From the NCBI RefSeq assembly GCF_029632765.1, contig NZ_CP121247.1:1612001-1676000 (forward strand): a DNA stretch of 64,000 nt, in the 5' to 3' direction. Positions 53,892-62,944 of the stretch are shown one piece after another (the stretch's first letter is position 1; every line of letters begins with the position of its first letter). Both the position numbers and the translations under genes were made by a program. The stretch comes from Arcanobacterium wilhelmae. Lineage in GTDB: Bacteria; Actinomycetota; Actinomycetes; Actinomycetales; Actinomycetaceae. A model generated the notes under the pieces. The model was given only the letters and a program-made list of their open reading frames with translations. It had not been told where the DNA came from and searched no databases.

Positions 53892-55427
53892 CTAGACGCC
53901 CACCAAATCAATACGCAACGAGGCAAGCCCACGCCGAGCCTGCCATGGCCCCTGCGTGATCGCACACGATTGCCAACGATCCTGCGGAATCACCGCAAAG
54001 GAACGCCCTACGCGCTTCGAACGGATCGCCACCACGGCCGGCGTCGCAGCGAAGCCGCGGAAGCCCCACTGGAACGGGTCGAAGAGGCGAGCCGCCTTCG
54101 TCGTCGGCAGGAGAGCCTCGCCAGGCGTACCCGTGAGCTCAGCGAAAAGCTGACCGTCGTTTTCCGAGCCCAGATCCGGACGCAACACCCACATCACGTG
54201 CTGAAGATCCTCAATCGTCCCCACGGGCATCACCGGCACGCCGGAGAGAAGATTTTCTTTCACATCATCAGTGGTACGGCCGGCAACAGTCACGTCCAGC
54301 GACCACCAGCCGCACGCGCGAGCGAGCCATGTTTGAGAAACAGTGATCGCATGCACACGCTCCGGCGGAACCGTGATCGTGCGGATTGACGTGAGCCCGC
54401 TACGCACGCGAAGCCCGTGCTCGGAGATATACACCTTGGTGTCCCACTGTGTGAACGCTGGCTTAATCACCGCATAGAAAATACCGAGCGCGGTGAGAAT
54501 AATTCCGAAGCTCGCTCCTTCCGTTTCCACGGTGATCCACACCGTGAAAATCAGGTACGCCAGTGCGGAGAAACCCTGCCAACTCACCAGGCGCGTGGCC
54601 ATCAACTTCCACGGGTTCAGCTCATAAACCAGGTGATCGTTCACCAGATCATCCGGATCAAAAACAGGGATCGCCGACGCCGGAGCGCCAGGAACGTTCG
54701 TGCTCTCGGAACCTGCGGGTTGCGCACTGACGCCGCCTGCCGCGCGGCCCATCGGTACACTCGCTTCGGCTGCAGCCAGGCTACCCGTAACCCCGGGAAC
54801 GCTCTCCTCCCCCACGAGCTCCGCACCTGCGGACGCCACCTGCGCCCCGGCGTCGGGAATCACGTGCGCATCGGATGTGACCGGTAGCCCAGTGCGCTTG
54901 CGCGTGAGCCCCGTGAGGAGCTCGTGGCGTAGCGCCGCGCAATCGGCCATCGTGAGCAGGCCGAGCCGCAACTGGCGATCGCCCGCCGCGGCGGAATCCA
55001 CCACCACCGTACCGAAGCCGAAGATGCGCCCGAAAAGCGACTGATCGATCTCCACGCTCTGAATACGCTCCCAGAGCATGTGCTGGCGGGTCTGAATAAA
55101 AACACCGCTTCGGTAGTGGATACCGTTTTCCACCAGCGCGAAGCTCTGCTTTGTCCACACGACCCAGCCCGCGGCCACCGCGAGCGTTGAGACCACCAGC
55201 AGACCCCCAACGAAAACCGCGAGATAGAACCAAAGATCCGCAGCGTCTGGATGAATGTCGCGCAACTTCTCCCACGGAGCGTCCTTGACAATGTTGTAGA
55301 AGATGATCGCGACGAACACCCAGATGGCCGTGCCCTTCGTGATCGGGGTGACCTTGTGGAAATGGCGCCACGAATCCTCGGCGATCTCCGCGTTGGCAGC
55401 CTCCAGGTTGTGATCGACCTGCTCCAT
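53892..55427 (-). CDS. PH domain-containing membrane protein, YdbT type (copy 2), interrupted by TAG
   Basis: 511 residues to a TAG at 53892-53894; about 45 further codons follow in frame. Domains as in copy 1: helices about 25-47, 65-90, 285-330; bPH motifs TRQHMLWERIQSVEIDQSLF, LRVRSGLTSIRTITVPPERV and IPQDRWQSCAITQGPWQARR. The stop falls inside the last bPH domain, so the strand and helix that end the fold are lost unless the codon is read through. The linker (about 185-250) contains a CGGCGTCGGG motif. Start ATG overlaps the end of copy 2 YdbS. Confidence 0.82.
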   Translation of the reverse strand: MEQVDHNLEAANAEIAEDSWRHFHKVTPITKGTAIWVFVAIIFYNIVKDAPWEKLRDIHPDAADLWFYLAVFVGGLLVVSTLAVAAGWVVWTKQSFALVENGIHYRSGVFIQTRQHMLWERIQSVEIDQSLFGRIFGFGTVVVDSAAAGDRQLRLGLLTMADCAALRHELLTGLTRKRTGLPVTSDAHVIPDAGAQVASAGAELVGEESVPGVTGSLAAAEASVPMGRAAGGVSAQPAGSESTNVPGAPASAIPVFDPDDLVNDHLVYELNPWKLMATRLVSWQGFSALAYLIFTVWITVETEGASFGIILTALGIFYAVIKPAFTQWDTKVYISEHGLRVRSGLTSIRTITVPPERVHAITVSQTWLARACGWWSLDVTVAGRTTDDVKENLLSGVPVMPVGTIEDLQHVMWVLRPDLGSENDGQLFAELTGTPGEALLPTTKAARLFDPFQWGFRGFAATPAVVAIRSKRVGRSFAVIPQDRWQSCAITQGPWQARRGLASLRIDLVGV

Positions 55428-55927
55428 TACAGGCCCTCCATCATCGAGTTACCGAGCTGGGTGAGCTTCAGGCGCAAGCGATCCGCTTCCTCAGAACTCA
55501 CGCCATGAATCGTGGCGTTCGTGGAGGGGCTGGCAGTGACCAACTCCACGCTCGCCAAACCATAGTGCCCGAGAATCGGCCCCGCAGACACATTCACCTG
55601 TTGCATCCGACCATAGGGCACAACCACGACGTTCTTGAACATTACTCCGCGCCGAACGAGGAGCTCCTCGGCGCCCTCCGAGTATCCGAGCGCGCCCACC
55701 TGACGGCGCATGATCCACGCGGCCCACACAGTGAGAAGAATGCCAGCAACCGTTACGCCCCACAGAATCCATGTGGCGATCGAGCCCCATACGAATGTGG
55801 AGACAGTCGCAAAAATCAGCGCGGGCATAACCAGGCACAGCGCGGTGATCACAATATAAATATTGACCACTTTGCGGTAGCGCGGATCAACGGGCGTAAA
55901 CTCAGCGGAGGTCAGTTCGTTTCTCAT
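55427..55927 (-). CDS. PH domain-containing protein, YdbS type (copy 2)
   Basis: 166 residues from the ATG at 55927; upstream in-frame codons lack similarity. Two helices (about 18-65) and one bPH2 domain (EELLVRRGVMFKNVVVVPYG, RMQQVNVSAGPILGHYGLAS). The last residues (MMEGL) echo copy 1 (RMEGL), showing that the two YdbS/YdbT pairs arose by duplication. Confidence 0.85.
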   Translation of the reverse strand: MRNELTSAEFTPVDPRYRKVVNIYIVITALCLVMPALIFATVSTFVWGSIATWILWGVTVAGILLTVWAAWIMRRQVGALGYSEGAEELLVRRGVMFKNVVVVPYGRMQQVNVSAGPILGHYGLASVELVTASPSTNATIHGVSSEEADRLRLKLTQLGNSMMEGL

Positions 55928-56029
55928 GTCCCCAAGACTACATGAGGGGTAGGACAAAAAATCGCGAGCACTTCCCTCCTCACCGAAGAAAACTCGCCTC
56001 GGGCCAACCACACTCCGCACCGGAGCGCA

Positions 56030-56527
56030 TTACGCGGGCATAGCGCCTCTGGGAGGGGCGGCACCGTCGTCGTCGGTATCGTCGATCCGGCACCAACTCT
56101 CGGCCACCAGCCCGCTCGCCGCCAGCACAACCCCGGACAGCGCGCACACAACCGCACCCCACATCGCGCCCTCCAGCGACGACGTCGGGCCGGTACGCGC
56201 GTAGGCGGCGGCAACTCCCGCAACAGCGCCACCAGCGAGCGCGCCACCGCGCGAGCAGGCGAGCGCATACACGTACGCCCGCGCCGCCGAAAGCGGGTCG
56301 ATCGCCATTTTCTGGCGCTGGTACTGGCGAACCGGCCAGGCCAACACCAAGGCCACCACGCCTAAACCCACCGGAACGATGCCCGCGAGCGCGGACACCG
56401 CGAACGGCGCTCCCCCACGCGAAATCCACACGTCCACCACAACGAAAACCGTGAGGAACGCGATCGCAGCCACCACGAGCAGCATGCGAATCGACGTGGG
56501 CTGGAGCTTGCCGTCCTTGCCTGCCAT
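56030..56527 (-). CDS. DUF3180 family membrane protein
   Basis: 165 residues from the ATG at 56527, which overlaps the folBK stop. Four hydrophobic helices (about 14-33, 42-60, 95-112, 122-142); family core LVLAWPVRQYQRQKM and DPLSAARAYVYALACSRGGA. DUF3180 genes follow folK in many actinobacteria; function unknown. Confidence 0.85.
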   Translation of the reverse strand: MAGKDGKLQPTSIRMLLVVAAIAFLTVFVVVDVWISRGGAPFAVSALAGIVPVGLGVVALVLAWPVRQYQRQKMAIDPLSAARAYVYALACSRGGALAGGAVAGVAAAYARTGPTSSLEGAMWGAVVCALSGVVLAASGLVAESWCRIDDTDDDGAAPPRGAMPA

Positions 56528-57402
56528 CAGCGCTCCCAGGCGCCCTCGACGCGCTCGATCCCTTCGCTCGGGATCTTCGTGAGCAGATCGGTGATCGCCT
56601 CGCCGGAAAGGCGAGCATCCGGCTCGATCTGTGCCCATGGCTCGAGCACGAAACGGCGATCCTTCGCGCGCGGGTGCGGGATCGCGATGGTCGGCGAATC
56701 GGAGGCCACGCCCTCCATATCCACGATGTCCAAATCGAGAGTGCGCGAACCCCAGCGTTCCCCACGCACACGCCCTGCCTGGTCTTCGATCCACTGCAGG
56801 TTCTCAAGCAATGGAACGGCGCCGTCGGTGGTGGAGATGATCATCACCGCGTTGTAGTAATCGGCCTGAGGGCGCTGGCCTGGCGCGAGCACCGGCGCGG
56901 TACGGAAAATATCCGAGACCTCTTCCACCTCGTAGATATCTTCGATCGCGGCACGCGCCTCACGCAGATTCTCGATCGGATCGCCCACGTTCGAGCCCAG
57001 CGCGATCACGGCCCGACGCGGGGTGGCCACGTTGCGCATCAGCGGACTCTGGCGGTAAATCTCTACGCCGACGTCGGCGAAGGTGCGCTCGAGCGGAGCG
57101 CCCGGCTTGTGCACGACCACGCGCACGTCGATCGGGCCGAGCGCAAGCACAGCATCGGCGATTCGCGCCGCGAGGGTCTCGATGAGATCGACGTGCGGGC
57201 CCTCCACTACCTCGGCGACGGCGTCGGCAACATCGGCGTACGAGATCGTGTCGTAGACCGAATCGGTGCGCGCCGCGAGGGAGGTATCGGTGGTCATCGT
57301 GACGTCCACGACGAAGGTCTGCGGATCGGCATGCTCGAAATCCAGCACGCCGTGCGTGCCCACCAGCGTGAGCCCACTGAGGTGAATTGAATCCAGGTTC
57401 AT
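56527..57402 (-). CDS. folBK: Bifunctional dihydroneopterin aldolase / HPPK
   Basis: 291 residues. FolB domain about 1-118 (LVGTHGVLDFEHADPQTFVV, VDLIETLAARIAD) joined to FolK domain about 127-275 (VIALGSNVGDPIENLREARA, DYYNAVMIISTT, RTLDLDIVDMEG). It performs two consecutive pterin steps before FolP. The larger open frame extending to 58320 is antisense-like overlap with folP. The ATG at 57402 overlaps the folP stop as ATGA. Confidence 0.94.
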   Translation of the reverse strand: MNLDSIHLSGLTLVGTHGVLDFEHADPQTFVVDVTMTTDTSLAARTDSVYDTISYADVADAVAEVVEGPHVDLIETLAARIADAVLALGPIDVRVVVHKPGAPLERTFADVGVEIYRQSPLMRNVATPRRAVIALGSNVGDPIENLREARAAIEDIYEVEEVSDIFRTAPVLAPGQRPQADYYNAVMIISTTDGAVPLLENLQWIEDQAGRVRGERWGSRTLDLDIVDMEGVASDSPTIAIPHPRAKDRRFVLEPWAQIEPDARLSGEAITDLLTKIPSEGIERVEGAWER

Positions 57403-58196
57403 CGTTCCCACTTTCGAAGTTGTTGATGGACGGCCACAGCGCTGACCGTGGCCGCGACGTTGTGTACTCGCACGCCCCAGGCACCCTGTTCCCACATGAT
57501 GCCAGAAACAGCGGCGGTGGCGGTATCGCGTTCGACGGCGGTGTGCTCGGTTGGCATTGTCGCCGCGAGGAAGCGTTTGCGGGACTGTCCGATGAGCACC
57601 GGATATCCAAGCTCCTCGATTTCCTTCCAGCGGGCGAGGACTTCCCAATCCTGCTCGCCCACTTTGGCGAACCCCAGGCCAGGATCCAGAATAATGTTCG
57701 AATCCGCGATTCCCGCAGCCTTTGCTAACTGGAGCTGTTGAGAAAGCTCGCTTTTGACGATGGTGACCAGATCGCCGTCGTAGACGGCGAGGGAGTTCAT
57801 CGACTGCCCGTTGCCGCGCCCATGCTGGAGAATATAGGGAACGCCGAGGGCCGCAACGGTGGAAAACATGGTGGGATCCGCCTGGCCGCCTGTCACATCG
57901 TTGATGATGTTCGCGCCAGCCTCGATCGCGTTTCGTGCCGTGGCCGCATGATAGGTATCGACTGAGATCGTCACCTCGCCGGCGAGAGCCTCGATCACCG
58001 GGGCGATGCGCGCCCACTCCTCCTCCGGCGTGAGCATCGTTGCCCCCGGGCGCGTGGATTCGCCGCCGATGTCCAAGATCGTTGCGCCCTGGGCCACGAG
58101 CTCGCGCCCGTGCGCGATCGCGTCCTCGGCCGCCGCCCACTTGCCGCCGTCGGAAAAAGAATCCGGCGTGACGTTCACGATTCCCATAATTTCCAC
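57399..58196 (-). CDS. folP: Dihydropteroate synthase
   Basis: Condenses the pterin pyrophosphate with p-aminobenzoate; target of sulfonamides. Signatures GIVNVTPDSFSDGGKW at the N-terminus, ILDIGGESTRPGA, ILDPGLGFAK and LIGQSRKRFL. 265 residues. Separated from folE by 3 bp and overlapping folBK. Confidence 0.95.
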   Translation of the reverse strand: MEIMGIVNVTPDSFSDGGKWAAAEDAIAHGRELVAQGATILDIGGESTRPGATMLTPEEEWARIAPVIEALAGEVTISVDTYHAATARNAIEAGANIINDVTGGQADPTMFSTVAALGVPYILQHGRGNGQSMNSLAVYDGDLVTIVKSELSQQLQLAKAAGIADSNIILDPGLGFAKVGEQDWEVLARWKEIEELGYPVLIGQSRKRFLAATMPTEHTAVERDTATAAVSGIMWEQGAWGVRVHNVAATVSAVAVHQQLRKWER

Positions 58197-58199
58197 GAT

Positions 58200-58772
58200 T
58201 TACCTCGATTGGATCAGGCTCATGGCCTCTGCGCGCGCGGAGGCGTCGCGGAGCCATCCGCGCACCGCGCTCGTGGTGGTGGTTGAGCCGGGTTTCTTGA
58301 CTCCACGCATCGTCATGCACATGTGCTCGGCCTCGATCACCACGATCACTCCGCGGGCATCGAGCCGATCCACGAGCGCTTGCGCGATCTGCGTGGTGAG
58401 CCGCTCTTGCACCTGCGGCCGGCGCGCGTAGCCCTCGACGAGCCGCGCAAGTTTAGAAAGGCCCGTCACTCGCCCACTATCGCCAGGGATGTACCCCACG
58501 TGTGCCACCCCGTGGAAGGGGAGCAGGTGGTGTTCGCACATTGAGTAGAACGGGATGTCTTTGACGAGGATGAGTTCCTGGTGGCCGATGTCGAACACGG
58601 TGTCGAGTACCTCGGACGGATCCGTTCCGAGCCCGCCGAAGATCTCGGCGTAGGCGCGGCCCATCCGCTGCGGCGTGCCGGAGAGCCCATCGCGATCCGG
58701 ATCTTCCCCGATCGCGATGAGGAGCTCACGCACGGCTTTCTCAACGCCGGCGGCATCGTACTTAGCGCTCAT
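58200..58772 (-). CDS. folE: GTP cyclohydrolase I
   Basis: First enzyme of folate synthesis. Zinc ligands and signature: [19 protein letters not shown] near residue 78 and [13 protein letters not shown] near residue 150; [16 protein letters not shown] between. 190 residues. Its ATG lies inside the last codons of ftsH (11-bp overlap). Confidence 0.96.
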   Translation of the reverse strand: MSAKYDAAGVEKAVRELLIAIGEDPDRDGLSGTPQRMGRAYAEIFGGLGTDPSEVLDTVFDIGHQELILVKDIPFYSMCEHHLLPFHGVAHVGYIPGDSGRVTGLSKLARLVEGYARRPQVQERLTTQIAQALVDRLDARGVIVVIEAEHMCMTMRGVKKPGSTTTTSAVRGWLRDASARAEAMSLIQSR

Positions 58773-60999
58773 CGCCCGCCTCCGGGGTGGCCTCCGGCGC
58801 GACCGTACCGTCCACCGGCCCGATACCCTTGGGCTTTTCCTCCGCTTCGGCTTCCGCCGACGACGCCGGTGCCGGGTTTTCGACCGGCGGCAGGTCTGAG
58901 ACGGGGCGGGACTCGGCCGAAAGCCACTGATCGCGCGGCGGAGCCTTGACGATATCTGCGAAGATTTCCTTCAGCTCGGCCTCGAGAACCGTTTCCTTCT
59001 CCAGGAGGCGAGCAGCCAGGCGATCGAGCACGTGACGGTTGTTCATGATCACTTCCCAGGCCTCTTGCGAGGCGGTTTCGAGAAGCTGATGCACCTCAGC
59101 ATCGATCGTTGCTGCCGTGGAATCGGAGTAATCGCGGCCCGAGCCTCCGCCCATGCGGGTCATCGGATCGGACTCGTCCGGGGTGAAACGCACCGCGCCC
59201 ACGCGCGAGCTCATGCCGTATTCGGTGACCATCTTGCGTGCGATCGAGGTGGCCTTCTGGATGTCGTTCGAGGCGCCGGTGGACGGATCGTGGAACACAA
59301 TCTCTTCGGCGAGGCGCCCGCCCATCGCGTACACCATCTGATCGAGTAGCTCGTTGCGCGAGACCGAATACTTATCCTCAGCCGGCATCACCATCGTGTA
59401 GCCGAGTGCGCGACCGCGCGGAAGGATCGTGACCTTCGTGACCGGGTCCGTGTGGTTCAGGGCTGCAGCAGCAACGGCGTGGCCACCCTCATGGTAGGCC
59501 GTCATCCGCTTATCCTCGGGGCTCATCACGCGGGTGCGGCGCTGCGGGCCGGCCACCACGCGGTCGATTGCCTCGTCCACGTCGTCTTCCGTGATTTTCT
59601 CGTGGCCGCGGCGGGCCGCAAGCAACGCCGCCTCGTTGAGCACGTTCGCTAGATCCGCACCCGAGAAGCCTGGGGTGCGGCGAGCGACCGCATCCAACGT
59701 GACGTCCTCGGCGATCGGCTTGCCCTTGGCGTGAACCTTCAAGATCTCAAGTCGCCCACCCAGATCGGGCGCATCCACCGCAATCTGGCGATCGAAACGC
59801 CCCGGGCGCAGGAGCGCCGGATCAAGCACGTCTGGACGGTTAGTTGCGGCGATCACGATCACGGAGGTGCGATCGTCGAAACCGTCCATTTCTACCAGGA
59901 GCTGGTTCAAGGTCTGTTCGCGTTCGTCGTTTCCGCCGCCAATTCCGGCGCCACGGTTACGGCCAACAGCGTCGATTTCGTCCACAAAGATGATCGCCGG
60001 GGCCTGCTTCTTCGCCTTCGAGAACAGATCGCGCACGCGCGATGCACCCACACCCACGAACATCTCAACAAACTCGGAGGCCGAAATATGGAAGAACGGC
60101 ACGCCAGCCTCACCCGCAACAGCCTTCGCCAGCAGCGTCTTACCGGTGCCCGGAGGGCCGTACAGAAGCACACCGCGCGGGATCTTCGCACCCATCTTGC
60201 GGAACTTGCCCGGCGTGGCGAGGAACTCCTTGATCTCGGCGAGCTCCTCGACTGCTTCATCCTCTCCCGCAACGTCCGCGAAAGTGATCTCCGGCAGATC
60301 GGACTCCACGCCGTCGCCCTTGATCTTGCCGAATTGGCCCATGCCCTGCTGCATCTTCGGGAAGAGCCAGAAGAACAGCGCCACGATCACGAGCATCGGG
60401 AACATCAGCGAGATCAGCGACCCGAGGAACGACTGCACGGGAACCGTGGCATCGTAGCCGTTAGTGCTCTTCGCTTTTTCGATCAGGCCAGAGACCTGCT
60501 CGGCCTGCGGATCGATATACTGGAACTGGATTTTTTTGGTCGCAGAGCCCTTATCGCCTTCGAGAGAAACCGGCTCCACTTCCTTATTCAGTAGCACCTG
60601 AACAACCTGCGAGCCATCCGTAACAGAGATGTTCTTAATATCGCCCTTTTCCAGGATTTCGATGCCCTGGGACGTTTTCACCGAGGTGTAGCCGCCCGGG
60701 TTGAGGAAGTAAACGAGCGAACCAGCGATCATCGCAATGATCACCACGGCACCCCAGAACGTGCGGCGCTGCTTGCGGCGCTGCTCTTCTTCCTGTTCCT
60801 TCGTGAGCTCAGGCGCGTCCTCATCTGTCGGCTTCTCGTGGTGCCCGAAAATCGAGTGCTTGTTGCGCTTCGAGGAGCGGTTGTATTCGCGGTTCGACTT
60901 GCGAATCTCCTCGCGATCGGGCAGCTGCTTGCCCTGTCCAGCCTCCTCGGGCCCGGTGTTCTCGCTCAATTTTTCCTCCGTGATCATGGAAATAACCAC
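58762..60999 (-). CDS. ftsH: ATP-dependent zinc metalloprotease FtsH
   Basis: Membrane-anchored AAA protease. Order: hydrophilic N-terminal extension of about 85 residues, helix (about 86-105), periplasmic domain, second helix (about 195-220), AAA domain with Walker A GPPGTGKT near 285 and Walker [12 protein letters not shown], zinc motif HEGGH near 500, and a C-terminal Glu/Pro/Ala-rich tail with dispersed motif copies. 745 residues; ATG codons at 60999 and 60987 are both possible. The N-terminal extension is longer than in most FtsH proteins. Confidence 0.96.
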   Translation of the reverse strand: MVISMITEEKLSENTGPEEAGQGKQLPDREEIRKSNREYNRSSKRNKHSIFGHHEKPTDEDAPELTKEQEEEQRRKQRRTFWGAVVIIAMIAGSLVYFLNPGGYTSVKTSQGIEILEKGDIKNISVTDGSQVVQVLLNKEVEPVSLEGDKGSATKKIQFQYIDPQAEQVSGLIEKAKSTNGYDATVPVQSFLGSLISLMFPMLVIVALFFWLFPKMQQGMGQFGKIKGDGVESDLPEITFADVAGEDEAVEELAEIKEFLATPGKFRKMGAKIPRGVLLYGPPGTGKTLLAKAVAGEAGVPFFHISASEFVEMFVGVGASRVRDLFSKAKKQAPAIIFVDEIDAVGRNRGAGIGGGNDEREQTLNQLLVEMDGFDDRTSVIVIAATNRPDVLDPALLRPGRFDRQIAVDAPDLGGRLEILKVHAKGKPIAEDVTLDAVARRTPGFSGADLANVLNEAALLAARRGHEKITEDDVDEAIDRVVAGPQRRTRVMSPEDKRMTAYHEGGHAVAAAALNHTDPVTKVTILPRGRALGYTMVMPAEDKYSVSRNELLDQMVYAMGGRLAEEIVFHDPSTGASNDIQKATSIARKMVTEYGMSSRVGAVRFTPDESDPMTRMGGGSGRDYSDSTAATIDAEVHQLLETASQEAWEVIMNNRHVLDRLAARLLEKETVLEAELKEIFADIVKAPPRDQWLSAESRPVSDLPPVENPAPASSAEAEAEEKPKGIGPVDGTVAPEATPEAGDER

Positions 61000-61036
61000 T
61001 CTATTTTACTTCACGGAACCAAAGCGTAAGAAGGCG

Positions 61037-62065
61037 CTACTTTATTAGCGTAACTGCAGGTGAGAACGTGATGCGGCCAGCTTTCTTCGTGGCACGCGCG
61101 CCAGGGAGTTCCACAGTTTTCCCGCCGGCAGGGTCGGTAACGAGGGCATCGAGAGCGTCGATATGCACGTAGCGCAGTTCTCCGCCTCGAGCTCCGGCAG
61201 CGAGCGCGGCAAGACGCAGGGCCCGGGTTCGTACTGCCCGCGGATACGCCGTGAGCGCGCGCGCATCGACGACGCCGGTAGCGCACGTCGCGTCCGCGAG
61301 CGCCTGGGCTGCGTACGTATCGAGAGCGTCGGCGTCGTCGGCGAGGAGCCGGGCCGTGCGAGCCAGCGCGCCGACGACGTCGCCGGGGAGCTCAGCGAGG
61401 GCGGACAGGATTTCGTGCCGGATTCGGGCACGCGTGAGCGGCTCGCCGGTGGCGGTGCGCCACGGACCGTCGAGCGCGTTGGTTGGGTCTTCCCACGTGG
61501 GCCAGCCGGCAGCCTCGACGGCAGCCTCGAGCTCGCGTTTGCGCAAGTGAAGCAAGGGACGGATAAGCGCGACGCCGGGCGCTCCCGGCACGCTCGACAC
61601 GCTGCGCATGCCTGCGAGTGAGGTTGCGCCCGAGCCGCGGGTGAGCCCGAGGAGCACGGTTTCGGCCTGGTCGTTTGCGTGGTGCGCCACGAAAACAGTC
61701 GGTTTTTCCGGGCACACCTCGCGAGCGGCGGCCGCGAGCGCCGCGTAACGCGCCTCGCGAGCCGCGCCTTCAGGCCCGCCACCGACCCCGACGTCGACGC
61801 TCACTGTGCGTGCCTCCAGGCCCGCCTTGCGCAGGAACTCAGCCACTTCGCGAGCCTCGGCGTCGCTCCCGCAACGCAAGCCGTGATCCACAACGACGGC
61901 AAGCACACGCTGGCCCGCACGGACCGCGGCCCACTGCATACCGGCCGCGAGGGCCATCGAATCGCTACCGCCAGAAACGCCGAGAACAACGGCCGCGCCC
62001 GCGTATTCAAGCGCGGTAGCACAGGCGTGGCGGACCGCCGTCAGCTGCGGGGCAGGGAAACTCAT
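61037..62065 (-). CDS. tilS: tRNA(Ile)-lysidine synthase
   Basis: Modifies the wobble C of the AUA-reading tRNA-Ile. PP-loop motif LGVSGGSDSMALAAG near residue 30, VVVDHGLRCGSD, and AHHANDQAETVLLGLTRGSG. 342 residues from the ATG at 62065, which overlaps the stop of the metalloprotease gene. In most actinobacteria hpt lies between tilS and ftsH; here only 37 bp separate them. Confidence 0.94.
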   Translation of the reverse strand: MSFPAPQLTAVRHACATALEYAGAAVVLGVSGGSDSMALAAGMQWAAVRAGQRVLAVVVDHGLRCGSDAEAREVAEFLRKAGLEARTVSVDVGVGGGPEGAAREARYAALAAAAREVCPEKPTVFVAHHANDQAETVLLGLTRGSGATSLAGMRSVSSVPGAPGVALIRPLLHLRKRELEAAVEAAGWPTWEDPTNALDGPWRTATGEPLTRARIRHEILSALAELPGDVVGALARTARLLADDADALDTYAAQALADATCATGVVDARALTAYPRAVRTRALRLAALAAGARGGELRYVHIDALDALVTDPAGGKTVELPGARATKKAGRITFSPAVTLIK

Positions 62066-62919
62066 ACGCGAGCCAACCACAAATCAGGCGAATCAAGCTC
62101 GGCGCCGAGCGGAAGATGCAACGGGTTTTCCCACACCCTGTTGAAACCCTCGAGGCCAACCTCGGCCACCACGGCCGCAACAAACGCCTCACCGCGCTCA
62201 TACTGGGCGAGTTTGTCGTTGAACCCCAAGAAATTCCCGATCTTCGCCTCGATTCCTTCCGTGGCCGAGCGGCGCGTGGCGAGCGCTTTTTGTAGCGGCC
62301 GGCGTGAGGAGATCACCGATGCCGGCACCGCGTTCATCACATACTGCGCATGCCCCTCCAGGAGCGACATCACGGCGCTCAGATCGTCCATCGCGCCCGC
62401 TTTGTCAGAAAACGCAGCACGTCCGCGCGAGATCACGACGTCACCCAGCCAAGGCGCCACAGCAAACTGGGCCGCATGCGTGAGCTCGTGAACGCTCACC
62501 CACAGTGCAAGATCACGCCGATCGAGGTTAAACGCGGCCTGGAACTGGGCAATATTCGGGGCCACCAGCGCCAGACGAGGAACCGGCGAGAACGGATCGA
62601 ACTGGCCGAGGACCTTACGCGCTGCGAGCGCGAGCGGAGCGGTGAGCGCAAGATCCGACATCGGCTCGCCGGCGAGAGTGAGGAGGCGCCCCGCGGTGTC
62701 GCGCGCGCGATTCACCCACCCCAGCCGGCTCACAACCTCAACCTGCACATCCGCAATCTCGGGCACGTCCAGGTGAGCAACCTGCTCCACAATCTTCGGG
62801 GCACGCGCCGCCTGGGTGCGCAAATCGGCCGCGATCGCGCGAGCGGAAGCCTCAGTGGTGGCAGGGCCAGGCCCTGCCACCACACGCGCAACGTGACGAG
62901 ATAACCAGGAAGTCTTCAT
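62062..62919 (-). CDS. Zinc-dependent metalloprotease, DUF2342 type
   Basis: 285 residues. HExxH motif in VHELTHAAQFAVAPW near residue 147, with the downstream family pattern VMSLLEGHAQYVMN (second Glu/His cluster). This family lies next to tilS and dacB in actinobacteria and was annotated earlier as F420-associated; no substrate is known. Confidence 0.88.
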   Translation of the reverse strand: MKTSWLSRHVARVVAGPGPATTEASARAIAADLRTQAARAPKIVEQVAHLDVPEIADVQVEVVSRLGWVNRARDTAGRLLTLAGEPMSDLALTAPLALAARKVLGQFDPFSPVPRLALVAPNIAQFQAAFNLDRRDLALWVSVHELTHAAQFAVAPWLGDVVISRGRAAFSDKAGAMDDLSAVMSLLEGHAQYVMNAVPASVISSRRPLQKALATRRSATEGIEAKIGNFLGFNDKLAQYERGEAFVAAVVAEVGLEGFNRVWENPLHLPLGAELDSPDLWLARV

Positions 62920-62944
62920 ACGGCCAGGTTACCGCCCGCACATC

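Noticed and set aside
45686..53894. Genome-wide TAG reassignment or pyrrolysine use
   Set aside because: TAG ends other normal genes such as menD, and no pyrrolysine machinery is visible here; only two local cases need explaining.
56527..58320. 597-residue frame suggesting a longer FolBK fusion
   Set aside because: The upstream 300 codons overlap folP in another frame and are low-quality sequence; the ATG at 57402 fits FolB.
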